Source: Streptomyces sp. CA-210063 (GTDB taxonomy: Bacteria; Actinomycetota; Actinomycetes; Streptomycetales; Streptomycetaceae). Taken from it: a DNA stretch of 64,000 nt. Below are positions 15,346 to 22,615 of the stretch, one piece after another; position 1 is the first letter of the stretch; every line of letters starts with the position of its first letter. A program made the position numbers and the translations under genes. The stretch covers positions 6,572,001 to 6,636,000 of the forward strand of contig NZ_CP102512.1 of the NCBI RefSeq assembly GCF_024612015.1, read 5' to 3'. A model generated the notes under the pieces. The model was given only the letters and a program-made list of their open reading frames with translations, searched no databases and had not been told where the DNA came from.

Positions 15346-15617
15346 CCGAGCCCGGTCTCCTTGCCGTACGCCTCCATGATCGCGGCGATGTCCTGCATGG
15401 TGACGTCGAGGCGGTCGAAGCGCTCGTACTGGGCGTCGCCCAGGAGTGTGCGCAGCAGGCCGTCCACGTCGTTGTCGTCGAGGTCGCGCAGCGTGCGCGC
15501 GGTCTTGCGGGTCAGCTCGGTGGGGAGCGTGAAGGTGTCCCCCTCGACGGTGAAGGACCAGGCGCGACCGAGCGCCTCCTGCCGCTGGGCACGGGCGGCG
15601 CTGACGTCGAATGCCAT
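15330..15617 (-). CDS. Tail assembly chaperone (G-like)
   Basis: The 95-residue protein (MAFDVSAARAQRQEALGRAW, FTLPTELTRKTARTLRDLDDNDVDGLLRTLLGDAQYERFD) has the size and character of the short tail-assembly chaperone found after the major tail protein in siphophages. It begins at ATG 15617 with an AAGGAGT site nearby and follows the tube gene by 214 bases. Its last codons contain G-GGG-GAA just ahead of the stop (15330-15332), where ribosomes can slip into the T frame. Confidence 0.75.
   Translation of the reverse strand: MAFDVSAARAQRQEALGRAWSFTVEGDTFTLPTELTRKTARTLRDLDDNDVDGLLRTLLGDAQYERFDRLDVTMQDIAAIMEAYGKETGLGLGEG
15336..15342 (-). promoter_or_regulatory. Probable -1 ribosomal frameshift site (GGGGGAA)
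   Basis: In the zero frame the codons are CTG GGG GAA GGC TGA. Slippage by one base gives GGG GGA AGG CTG AGC and opens the T frame. The P-site codon re-pairs perfectly, and the stop lies one codon downstream. The T frame shows conserved-looking protein immediately after the slip and lacks its own start there. Confidence 0.6.
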
Positions 15618-15831
15618 GGAGCTACTCCTTGTTGGTGACGTTCGTGACAGTGTGTGACGTTCGTGACTGCGTGACGTTCGTGAGTGGTGGTCAATGGGGA
15701 CGGCGGGCGGGGCCGGGGAAGGGGGAGGTCCCGGCCCCGCCCACCTGGGCGGCCCCCGCCCGAAGTGACGGGCGGGGGCGACGGCTTGAGGAGCCGGTGG
15801 CTCGGCAGCCGGTGAAGCGGGAGCCGCCGGC

Positions 15832-16410
15832 TCAGGCGGTCGCGCCGTACGCCGGGTCCTTCATCAGGAAGGTGGCCAGCGGCTTGGTGTTGTCGACGGC
15901 CAGCGCGGTGAAGGTGACACCGAGCTTGATGGAGGCCGTGCGGGTCAGCGACAGCTCCTCGGTCTCGGTGACCTGGCCGCGCGAGACGACGAAGCGGTAC
16001 GTGATGTCCGTGCCGTCGCTGAACTCGATGCCCATCGCCTTCTCGTTGAACTTCGGGTCGGCGGCCAGCTCGTACTTGTACACACCGGAACCGGTGGTGG
16101 TCTCCGCGACGGCGTCACCGCCCATGAAGAACGGCAGGGTGTCCTCGTTCAGCTGGAGCAGCTGGAACTTCACCGTCAGGTCGCGGTCCGAGTAGATGAA
16201 CCGGGCCGGGGACACGGACTGCCAGGTCTCGACCGGGTCGAGCTTGTCCTTCTTCGCCAGCTTGATGCCGTCCTGCGAGGTGAAGCCGAGGTCCTTCCAG
16301 CCGGACCCCCACGCGGAGGTGACATCGGCCGGCGCGGTCGTCCCGACCGGGGCGACCAGAATCCGCCCGGTACCGGCGACACGGATCTCGTTGGCGTTGC
16401 TGCCTGCCAT
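15832..16410 (-). CDS. Major tail (tube) protein
   Basis: The 192-residue protein starts at ATG 16410 with AAGGAGT seven bases upstream. The sequence (NEIRVAGTGRILVAPVGTTAPADVTSAWGSGWKDLGFTSQDGIKLAKKDKLDPVETWQS ... RDLTVKFQLLQLNEDTLPFFMGG) is the pattern of siphovirus tube proteins in actinophages: a beta-sandwich with a stretch that becomes ordered on ring stacking. It lacks a C-terminal Ig-like decoration. In the particle it would form the hexameric rings of a non-contractile tube; no sheath gene is present anywhere in the cluster. Confidence 0.8.
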   Translation of the reverse strand: MAGSNANEIRVAGTGRILVAPVGTTAPADVTSAWGSGWKDLGFTSQDGIKLAKKDKLDPVETWQSVSPARFIYSDRDLTVKFQLLQLNEDTLPFFMGGDAVAETTTGSGVYKYELAADPKFNEKAMGIEFSDGTDITYRFVVSRGQVTETEELSLTRTASIKLGVTFTALAVDNTKPLATFLMKDPAYGATA

Positions 16411-16508
16411 GCGTAACTCCTTCAGAGAGATGAATACAGAGGGGTTGTGCCTGCGAACTGCCCCGGCGGACCGAGCTCTTGGGCGGGGCGGGACTCTCGG
16501 GCGGAGCC

Positions 16509-16916
16509 CTACGCGGGACGAATGTGCAGCCGGACAGTCGCGTAGTAGCGATTGGCCGCGGCCCGATTCCAGTCCGGCAGCCAGCGGGGCCCATCGGCCT
16601 CCACCACGTCGGACACAACCGCCGCCCCATACGTCGTCCCCCGCAGCGCGAGCACCGCGGAACGAACCGTCAGGGCCAGCGCATGCGCCGCCGTCTTGGT
16701 GGGCCCGTAGACCTCGAAGTCCACGAGCGGCTGGTCCAGACGCAGGTCGTCCACCCAGGCCCCGCCGGCGCGGGAGACCAGGACGACCTGCTGGGTGCCG
16801 TCGAACCCGCTGGGCGGAACGTTGTCCACGGTCGCGGTGGAGAGTTCGGGGCGGTCGGTCAGGAAGTCGACGACGAGTCGTTCGACATCCGGGAAGGTGA
16901 CCGTCGGATCGGCCAC
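16509..16916 (-). CDS. Tail terminator / tail completion protein
   Basis: The 135-residue product begins at GTG 16916 and reads DPTVTFPDVERLVVDFLTDRPELSTATVDNVPPSGFDGTQQVVLVSRAGGAWVDDLRLDQPLVDFEVYGPTKTAAHALALTVRSAVLAL. This is the fold pattern of siphovirus tail-terminator (gpU-like) proteins, which cap the tube before head joining. It precedes the tube gene, as in phage morphogenesis operons, and is the first gene after the palindromic operator at 17008-17027. No head-completion or capsid gene lies upstream, so the cap would be the final end of the particle. Confidence 0.7.
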   Translation of the reverse strand: MADPTVTFPDVERLVVDFLTDRPELSTATVDNVPPSGFDGTQQVVLVSRAGGAWVDDLRLDQPLVDFEVYGPTKTAAHALALTVRSAVLALRGTTYGAAVVSDVVEADGPRWLPDWNRAAANRYYATVRLHIRPA

Positions 16917-17007
16917 GGTGAGACCTCCCTTCTTGTGTCGGAGGTATGCGAAACGGCGGGGCCGTGCCCCTGTGGGCACAGCTCCGCCGCTGCACCAACT
17001 GTGACAC

Positions 17008-17027
17008 GTTGCGAGCGCGCGCGCAAC
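17008..17027. promoter_or_regulatory. Palindromic operator A (GTTGCG-N8-CGCAAC)
   Basis: GTTGCGAGCGCGCGCGCAAC lies 91 bases upstream of the tail-terminator gene start. The same half-sites with the same 8-base spacing recur at 18262-18281 near the element's regulator gene. It is probably a repressor-binding site controlling the tail operon. Confidence 0.6.
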
Positions 17028-17119
17028 TATGAGTTTTCGAGGCCGCTCCGAAACGCACGTTGCCCCGCCACACCCAGGGGTGTGGCGGGGCAACGAAGAT
17101 CGGTTCTGCCGTCGTGCTC

Positions 17120-17338
17120 TCAGCCGCGACGCCCACGCCCCCGCGTGGCCCGCTCCGCCGCGAACACGTCCTCCAGCCGGTAGAGATGGGTCCGCCCCTG
17201 CCGCCCGGCGGCCTCCAGATGGCCCAGCTGAACCCATTTCCGTACGGTCGCGGGGGCCACCCCCGCCTCGGCCGCGGCGGCCGCGCCGGTCACCAGTGCC
17301 GGGGAGGAACCCGTTGGCCCCGCGAGAGAGTTACCCAT
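17120..17338 (-). CDS. Small MerR/excisionase-type HTH protein
   Basis: The 72-residue protein has a compact winged-helix core (VTGAAAAAEAGVAPATVRKWVQLGHLEAAGRQGRTHLYRLEDVFAAERATRGR), the HTH_17 pattern of AlpA/Xis-like factors and MerR head domains. Its ATG overlaps the TGA of the upstream Cys-rich protein (ATGA), so the two are coupled. It may be the activator of the tail operon that begins at 16916 or a relic excisionase; no integrase is present. The basic tail (RGRGRRG) supports DNA binding. Confidence 0.65.
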   Translation of the reverse strand: MGNSLAGPTGSSPALVTGAAAAAEAGVAPATVRKWVQLGHLEAAGRQGRTHLYRLEDVFAAERATRGRGRRG

Positions 17339-18117
17339 CACGCGGCCCCCGCCTCGACCGAGCGCCCGACCCGGTCGGTGCCGGCGTCGGTGTCGGCGTC
17401 GGTATCGACCAGCGCGGCGATCTCGTCCGCGTCGGCCCCGGCCTCCGCCGCGAGCTGCGCCCAGCCGGTCTCCGTCCAACTGTGCCGGTGGGCGGCGTTG
17501 TCCGCGCACGGGCACTCCTCGTCGGTGCACCGGCACCCGGGGTTCACACACAGGACCGTGCGCCAGGCCGGCATGGCCCGCAGCGACACCGAATCGCACC
17601 ACGGGCAACGGCCGTTGACGCGGACCATGGTCTCGGGGTCACCGAGCGTACGGCCGCAGCGGCGGGCCATCCGGCGGCACTCGTCGAGGACGTGCCGGGC
17701 GAGCACGGGATGCCCGGCGACATCGTCGAGCAGGGCGGCGACCCTGCCGAGCCGCTGCGGAACGTCCGCCCGCGGAGGCCGACCGAGCCCGAGTTTCTCC
17801 CACACCGCCTCCTCCAGTTCGACCACCCCGTCGGTGATGTCGCGGATGGCGTCGGAGACATGGAGGCGGATCGGGGCGGCGCTCGCGCCCAGCGGGCCGA
17901 GACCGTGCTGCTCGCCGAGCAACGCCTCGGCGCGCTCCGCGGCGTCCCGCTCGCCGAGGGCGCGGAGCGCGGCCGGTCCCAGCGGTGGGCGGGAACGGGT
18001 CCCGGCGCCCGGCCGACCCGGGGTCAACTCCGTGAGCAGCTCGGGGGATTGGCGCCGCAGGATGTCGATCCAGCGGGCGGCGCGGGCGGTGTGCTGGGTG
18101 GCGAGGCCTGAGGTCAT
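17338..18117 (-). CDS. Cys-rich zinc-ribbon-like protein of the tail element
   Basis: ATG 18117 gives 259 residues. The N-terminal half is helical (ARAARWIDILRRQSPELLTEL; IRLHVSDAIRDITDGVVELEEAVWEKLGL). At about 165-230 there is a Cys/His cluster (NGRCPWCDSVSLRAMPAW then CVNPGCRCTDEECPCADNAAHRH), which looks like one or two zinc-binding knuckles. The acidic C-terminus is low complexity. No named family is recognised. It is the first gene left of the operator B region and is coupled to a small HTH protein, so a regulatory or nucleic-acid-binding role is likely. Confidence 0.65.
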   Translation of the reverse strand: MTSGLATQHTARAARWIDILRRQSPELLTELTPGRPGAGTRSRPPLGPAALRALGERDAAERAEALLGEQHGLGPLGASAAPIRLHVSDAIRDITDGVVELEEAVWEKLGLGRPPRADVPQRLGRVAALLDDVAGHPVLARHVLDECRRMARRCGRTLGDPETMVRVNGRCPWCDSVSLRAMPAWRTVLCVNPGCRCTDEECPCADNAAHRHSWTETGWAQLAAEAGADADEIAALVDTDADTDAGTDRVGRSVEAGAA

Positions 18118-18234
18118 GGTGGACACACTCCGATCTGGGTCAACCGGGAGCCGGGGCGACGGCGACGAAAGGCCGGTCGACGGCAACCAAGAACTGGGGC
18201 GGCGGCAACTGAAGGGAAAGAAGAGTCTCCTGTT

Positions 18235-18281
18235 GTTGCGAGCCCGCACACAGCTTCACATGTTGCGATCTCGCGCGCAAC
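18235..18281. promoter_or_regulatory. Operator B (GTTGCG-N8-CGCAAC) plus adjacent degenerate copy
   Basis: A perfect site GTTGCGATCTCGCGCGCAAC lies at 18262-18281. A degenerate one starts with GTTGCG at 18235. Both are upstream of the Cys-rich gene (start 18117) and about 165-210 bases from the HTH regulator start (18445). Half-sites and spacing equal those of operator A. Confidence 0.6.
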
Positions 18282-18370
18282 GGAGATCGGCGATCGGATC
18301 GACATCGGAATGGATCGGATCGACATCGGAATGGCCGGATTGACGGAATGCCCTCACTGAACCTTTACTC

Positions 18371-18405
18371 GTGCGTGCGCGCAACTGCATAGTTCGCGTG
18401 CGCAC
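18371..18405. promoter_or_regulatory. Inverted half-sites upstream of the element regulator
   Basis: CGCGCAACT and AGTTCGCG flank a 4-base centre, and the outer bases GTGCG/CGCAC also pair. The block contains a CGCAAC half-site identical to those of operators A and B and ends 40 bases ahead of the regulator ATG. An autoregulatory site is the simplest reading. Confidence 0.45.
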
Positions 18406-18444
18406 GACCGTTAAGGTGGGGTGAGCTGAGGGGAGCGTTCACAC

Positions 18445-18906
18445 ATGAAGAGCGATGCCGAGCACATCGACGAGTTCGCAGCCTGGATAGAAGGCGTGAT
18501 GCGGGCGCGCGGTTACGACATCGACAGCCCGCGCGGCGGCGGCAAGACCAAGCTCGCCGAGGACGCGGGGGTGCACCGGGCGGCCATCACCCGGCTGCTG
18601 CAGCGCCAGAGCATGCCCGACCTGGAGACGATGCGCGGTCTGTCCCGCGCACTCGGCATCCCGGTCCGGGATGTCCTCATCCGATCGGGCAAGCTGACCG
18701 AGCAGGACCTGCCCCAGGCCCCGGTGCCTCCGGAGACCGCTACGGCCCCCGGAGACCACGCGCTCTCCGCCGAGCAGGCGGCGACTGCCCTCGGCATCCC
18801 GGAACACCTCCGGGCGGCCTTCGTGCAGATCACCGAACAATTCAGACTCGGCGCCACGGGCCCGGCGATCCCTGAGGCGGGGGCGGACGGCCAGGCCGGC
18901 ACCTGA
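18445..18906 (+). CDS. XRE-family HTH regulator at the edge of the tail element
   Basis: The 153-residue protein has an XRE helix-turn-helix at about 25-80 (GGGKTKLAEDAGVHRAAITRLLQRQSMPDLETMRGLSRALGIPVRDVLIRSGKL). A Pro-rich linker follows, then a second helical segment (about 110-140, LSAEQAATALGIPEHLRAAFVQITEQFRLG). It is divergent from the minus-strand tail genes, as prophage repressors often are, and a palindromic block lies in front of it. A repressor role for the GTTGCG-N8-CGCAAC sites is inferred. GAGGGGAGCG 12 bases upstream supports the ATG. Confidence 0.8.
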   Translation: MKSDAEHIDEFAAWIEGVMRARGYDIDSPRGGGKTKLAEDAGVHRAAITRLLQRQSMPDLETMRGLSRALGIPVRDVLIRSGKLTEQDLPQAPVPPETATAPGDHALSAEQAATALGIPEHLRAAFVQITEQFRLGATGPAIPEAGADGQAGT

Positions 18907-18924
18907 CCGCCGGCGCCTGACAGC

Positions 18925-18956
18925 CGTACAGCGTACGGGGGGACGTACGCTGTACG
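18925..18956 (+). terminator. Hairpin after the element regulator
   Basis: CGTACAGCGTAC (18925-18936) pairs perfectly with GTACGCTGTACG (18945-18956) around an 8-base loop, 19 bases past the regulator stop. It is a probable terminator and marks the right end of the element. Confidence 0.65.
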
Positions 18957-19445
18957 CATCGTCATGCCGTCTCGTCATGCCGTCGGACGCCACGCCGTTC
19001 GTCGCGTGTGCGTCGCGTGTGCGTCACGCCGTACGTCAGGCGTCGCCATGTTGCACACCGCGGGCTTGGCGCTCGACCGCGCCGACCGCACCGACCGCAC
19101 CGACCGCACCGACCGCACCGTACGGCCCGCCGGGGCAGCGACCGGCCAGCACGCCTTCTTCCTCCGCATCGGTGCCGACCGAGGGTGTCGCCGTCGCCCG
19201 TCGATCCCGGCCCGCTGCTCACCAACGGCGGCTCCCCCCGTCCGCTCGGGAGGGAGTCGTCATCACGGTCGGCGAGAGGAACGGCACACTGCCTGTGGTC
19301 TTCGCCACGCTGAGCGACGGCACGCGGTGCGCCTACATTGGCACGAGGACGGCGCCGAAGGTGGCGTGACCGCAGGGTATGACGCTCTGCTCACGGATTC
19401 CTCACCGTCCGGGTCGCCCGCTCGTGAGAGCAAAGTTCCTTTCCG
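18957..19445. other. Non-coding stretch with short tandem repeats
   Basis: No convincing gene is seen. The stretch begins with two near copies of CGTCATGCCGTC. It also has four exact tandem copies of the 9-mer GACCGCACC at 19084-19119. Open frames here have unnatural composition on both strands. It separates the tail element from narK. Confidence 0.6.
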
Positions 19446-19471
19446 GTCACCCGGTGCCACAGGCAGGAAAC
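19446..19471 (+). promoter_or_regulatory. Possible GlnR/NnaR-type box upstream of narK
   Basis: GTCAC, then GCCAC-AGGCAG-GAAAC, resembles the GlnR consensus gTnAc-n6-GaAAc. It lies 80-105 bases before the narK ATG. GlnR and NnaR are known to act on nitrate/nitrite genes in S. coelicolor. The match is partial. Confidence 0.35.
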
Positions 19472-19550
19472 GCGCCCTCCCTACCTTCGGGACTCATCAC
19501 CCCTCATCACCCGCATCGCAACACCCGAGCCGGAGAACCGTGGAGGCGTC

Positions 19551-20933
19551 ATGACAGCCCCGAGCACTGCCCCCGCTGCCAGTAGGGGAGGCCGCTGGAT
19601 CGAGCACTGGGATCCGGAGAACGAGGCCTTCTGGAACGAGACCGGCGAGAAGGTGGCCCGCCGCAACCTCCTCTTCTCGGTGCTCTCCGAGCACATCGGC
19701 TTCTCCATCTGGACCGTCTGGTCGGTGATGGTGCTGTTCATGGGCCCCGAGTACGGGCTCACCCCGGCCGACAAGTTCTTCCTCGTCTCGATGGCCACGC
19801 TGGTCGGCGCGATCGTGCGCATCCCGTACACCTTCGCGGTGGCGATCTTCGGCGGCCGCAACTGGACGATCGTCTCGGCGAGCCTGCTGCTCATCCCGAC
19901 CGTCGCGGCCTTCGTCGTGATGGAGCCGGGGACCTCGTTCAACACGTTCCTGATCTGCGCGATGCTCGCCGGTATCGGCGGCGGCAACTTCGCCTCCTCC
20001 ATGACCAACATCAACGCCTTCTTCCCGCTGCGGAAGAAGGGCTGGGCGCTCGGCCTCAACGCGGGCGGCGGCAACATCGGTGTCCCGGTCGTGCAGCTCA
20101 TCGGTCTCGCCGTCATCGGGGCCAGCGGCGGTCCGCGCGTGCTCCTCGGGATCTACATCCCCTTCATCGTCATCGCCGCCGTGCTCGCCGCGATCTACAT
20201 GGACAACATCTCGTCCGTGAAGAACGACACCGGTGCCGCCAAGGACGCCGTGAAGGAGGCCCACACCTGGATCATGTCCTTCCTCTACATCGGCACCTTC
20301 GGCTCCTTCATCGGCTACAGCTTCGCCTTCGGCCTCGTCCTGCAGACCCAGTTCGGCCGTACGCCCCTGGAGTCCGCGTACGTCACCTTCATCGGCCCCC
20401 TGCTCGGCTCGCTGATCCGGCCCGTGGGCGGCGCGCTCGCCGACAAGTACGGCGGCGCCAAGATCACCCTGTGGAACTACGTCGCCATGGCCGGCGCCAC
20501 CGGGATCATCGTCATCGCCTCCATGCAGAAGTCGCTGCCGCTGTTCACCACCGCGTTCATCGTGCTCTTCGTCCTCACCGGGATCGGCAACGGCTCCACC
20601 TTCAAGATGATCCCGGGCATCTTCCAGGCCAAGGCCGTCGCCAAGGGTCTGAACGGTGAGGAGGCCGCGGCCTACGGACGTCGCCTCTCCGGTGCCTCCA
20701 TGGGCATCATCGGAGCGGTGGGCGCGCTCGGCGGCCTCGGCATCAACCTGGCCTTCCGCCAGTCCTTCCTCTCGGTCGGCTCCGGCACCGGCGCCTTCCT
20801 CAGCTTCCTCGCCTTCTACGGCCTCTGCTTCGCGGTGACCTGGGCCGTATACCTTCGCAAGTCGGCCTCGAACACCGCTACGACCACGGCCGCGGCGGAC
20901 TCGAAGCCGCAGCTCAGCTACGCCGAGGTGTGA
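19551..20933 (+). CDS. narK: Nitrate/nitrite transporter (MFS, NarK/NNP family)
   Basis: This 460-residue, 12-helix MFS permease moves nitrate in or nitrite out. The two family signatures are visible: GIGGGNFASSMTNINAFFPLRKKGWALGLNAGGGN (about 142-176), containing the nitrate signature and a conserved Arg/Lys cluster, and a second Gly-rich signature, GIGNGSTFKMIPGIF (about 344-358). ATG 19551 is preceded by GGAG, although spacing is short. The next gene is an NnaR-like regulator, and in S. coelicolor the same pair (SCO2959/SCO2958) works in nitrate/nitrite assimilation under GlnR. Confidence 0.85.
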   Translation: MTAPSTAPAASRGGRWIEHWDPENEAFWNETGEKVARRNLLFSVLSEHIGFSIWTVWSVMVLFMGPEYGLTPADKFFLVSMATLVGAIVRIPYTFAVAIFGGRNWTIVSASLLLIPTVAAFVVMEPGTSFNTFLICAMLAGIGGGNFASSMTNINAFFPLRKKGWALGLNAGGGNIGVPVVQLIGLAVIGASGGPRVLLGIYIPFIVIAAVLAAIYMDNISSVKNDTGAAKDAVKEAHTWIMSFLYIGTFGSFIGYSFAFGLVLQTQFGRTPLESAYVTFIGPLLGSLIRPVGGALADKYGGAKITLWNYVAMAGATGIIVIASMQKSLPLFTTAFIVLFVLTGIGNGSTFKMIPGIFQAKAVAKGLNGEEAAAYGRRLSGASMGIIGAVGALGGLGINLAFRQSFLSVGSGTGAFLSFLAFYGLCFAVTWAVYLRKSASNTATTTAAADSKPQLSYAEV

Positions 20934-21058
20934 CATCGCCCATGCCGTGACACGTGTGACGTAACACCAGCGACATCAAGCCGAACCGAGCCTGTCACGT
21001 GCCGTTGACAGGCTCGTTCGGCATGTAGGTGCAACGACTCGACTGCGGGACGAGAGCC

Positions 21059-22270
21059 ATGTACGACGAACAGCGACCCGAGCGATCAGATCGAGCCGAT
21101 CGACCAGACAGGACGGATCGGATGGATCGGACAGCGCAACCGGAACACGGGCCGCTCGCGGGGTTCACCGTGGGTGTGACGGCAGCCCGCCGGGCCGACG
21201 AACTCGGAGCACTCCTCCAGCGCCGCGGAGCCGCGGTCCTCCACGCGCCCGCCCTGCGCATCGTGCCGCTCTCCGACGACAGTGAACTGCTCGCCGCGAC
21301 CAAGGACCTGCTCGACGTGGCGCCCGACATCGTGGTGGCGACCACCGCCATCGGTTTCCGCGGCTGGATCGAGGCCGCGGACGGCTGGGGCCTGGGCGAA
21401 GCCCTCCTGGACCGGCTGCGCGGCGTCGAGGTCCTGGCGCGCGGACCGAAGGTGAAGGGCGCGGTACGAGCCGCCGGTCTGACGGAGGAATGGTCCCCGT
21501 CCTCCGAATCCATGGCGGAGGTACTGGACCGCCTGCTGGAGCAGGGCGTCGAGGGCCTCCGCATCGCCATCCAGCTGCACGGTGAACCGCTCCCCGGCTT
21601 CGTGGAGTCCCTGCGTGCCGCGGGGGCGGAGGTCGTGGGCGTCCCCGTCTACCGCTGGATGCCCCCCGAGGACATCACCCCCGTGGACCGTCTCCTCGAT
21701 TCCACGGTCAGCCGCGGTCTGGACGCGCTGACCTTCACCAGCGCCCCCGCCGCGGCGTCCCTCCTGTCCCGGGCGGAGGACCGGGGCCTGCTCCCGGAGC
21801 TGCTCAACGCCCTCAACCACGACGTGCTCCCCGCCTGCGTGGGCCCCGTGACGGCCCTGCCCCTCCAGGCCCACGGCGTGGACACGGTCCAGCCCGAACG
21901 CTTCCGCCTCGGCCCCCTCGTCCAGCTCCTCTGCCAGGAACTCCCCGGCCGCGCCCGCGCCTTCCCCATCGCCGGCCACCGCGTGGAGATCCGAGGCCAC
22001 GCGGTCCTGGTCGACGGCGCCCTCCGCCCCGTCCCCCCGGCCGGCATGTCGTTGTTGCGCGCGCTCTGTCGCAGGCCCGGCTGGGTGGTGGCCCGCTCCG
22101 AACTCCTCCGAGCCCTCCCCGGCGCCGGCCGGGACGAACACGCCGTGGAAACAGCCATGGCCCGCCTCCGCACGGCCCTCGGCGCCCCCAAGCTGATCCA
22201 AACGGTCGTCAAACGCGGCTACCGCCTGGCCCTGGACCCGGCAGCGGACACGAAGTACGGCGACACCTGA
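21059..22270 (+). CDS. nnaR: Uroporphyrinogen-III synthase-like winged-helix regulator of nitrate assimilation (NnaR)
   Basis: The 403-residue protein has a HemD-like domain (about 35-290: LAGFTVGVTAARRADELGALLQRRGAAVLHAPALRIVPL ... LTFTSAPAAASLL) fused to a C-terminal OmpR/PhoB-type winged helix (about 310-398, ending in TVVKRGYRLAL). In S. coelicolor the protein of this architecture beside narK is NnaR (SCO2958), a regulator that cooperates with GlnR on nitrate/nitrite genes. Whether the HemD domain keeps enzyme activity cannot be read from sequence. ATG 21059 follows GGGACGAGA; a start at 21029 is possible. The first 20 residues are Arg/Asp-rich and encoded by degenerate GATCGGA repeats. 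Confidence 0.8.
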   Translation: MYDEQRPERSDRADRPDRTDRMDRTAQPEHGPLAGFTVGVTAARRADELGALLQRRGAAVLHAPALRIVPLSDDSELLAATKDLLDVAPDIVVATTAIGFRGWIEAADGWGLGEALLDRLRGVEVLARGPKVKGAVRAAGLTEEWSPSSESMAEVLDRLLEQGVEGLRIAIQLHGEPLPGFVESLRAAGAEVVGVPVYRWMPPEDITPVDRLLDSTVSRGLDALTFTSAPAAASLLSRAEDRGLLPELLNALNHDVLPACVGPVTALPLQAHGVDTVQPERFRLGPLVQLLCQELPGRARAFPIAGHRVEIRGHAVLVDGALRPVPPAGMSLLRALCRRPGWVVARSELLRALPGAGRDEHAVETAMARLRTALGAPKLIQTVVKRGYRLALDPAADTKYGDT

Positions 22271-22310
22271 GCCCGAAAGGGCCCGCCGGTTCACGTTTGT
22301 CCGCGGGCGA

Positions 22311-22398
22311 GTGGGGGCTGGTCGCGCAGTTCCCCGCGCCCCTGAAAGACACGGCCCCTGCTTTTCAGGGGCGCGGGGAACTGCGCGATCAACCACGA
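22311..22398. repeat. Dispersed Streptomyces inverted repeat, copy 1
   Basis: Arms GTCGCGCAGTTCCCCGCG... (22321-22347) and its complement (22363-22389) form a 27-bp stem with one end mismatch around a 15-base loop. The same element recurs at 27548, 30088, 32811 and 56545. It lies after nnaR and probably acts as a bidirectional terminator. The rest of 22271-22615 shows no gene. Confidence 0.9.
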
Positions 22399-22615
22399 CG
22401 AACCCGCACCCGCCACCCCACAGAACCCCCCGAGCTATAAGGCGCCCAAGGGGGTCGAAGGGGCACAGCCCCTGGGGGACGGGACGGGTAAGGGCGGCGG
22501 GGGCGAGCAAATCCCCCCGAACCCCAGAGGGTTCCAGCACAGCGTGCGGCCAGGCACTGTAGGGGGTACGACCCTCTCAGACGCCCCACGGCAACCCCCA
22601 GGCGGTGACAGGCAC

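Noticed and set aside
5689..18956. Contractile injection system (eCIS or R-type tailocin)
   Set aside because: No sheath, baseplate wedge, spike or AAA+ ATPase gene is present; the tube, chaperone and Dit/Tal order is siphovirus-like.
18964..19554. 196-residue plus-strand open frame with RTDRTDRTD repeats before narK
   Set aside because: The repeats come from a 9-bp DNA tandem repeat, no ribosome-binding site or domain is seen, and alternate frames look equally random.
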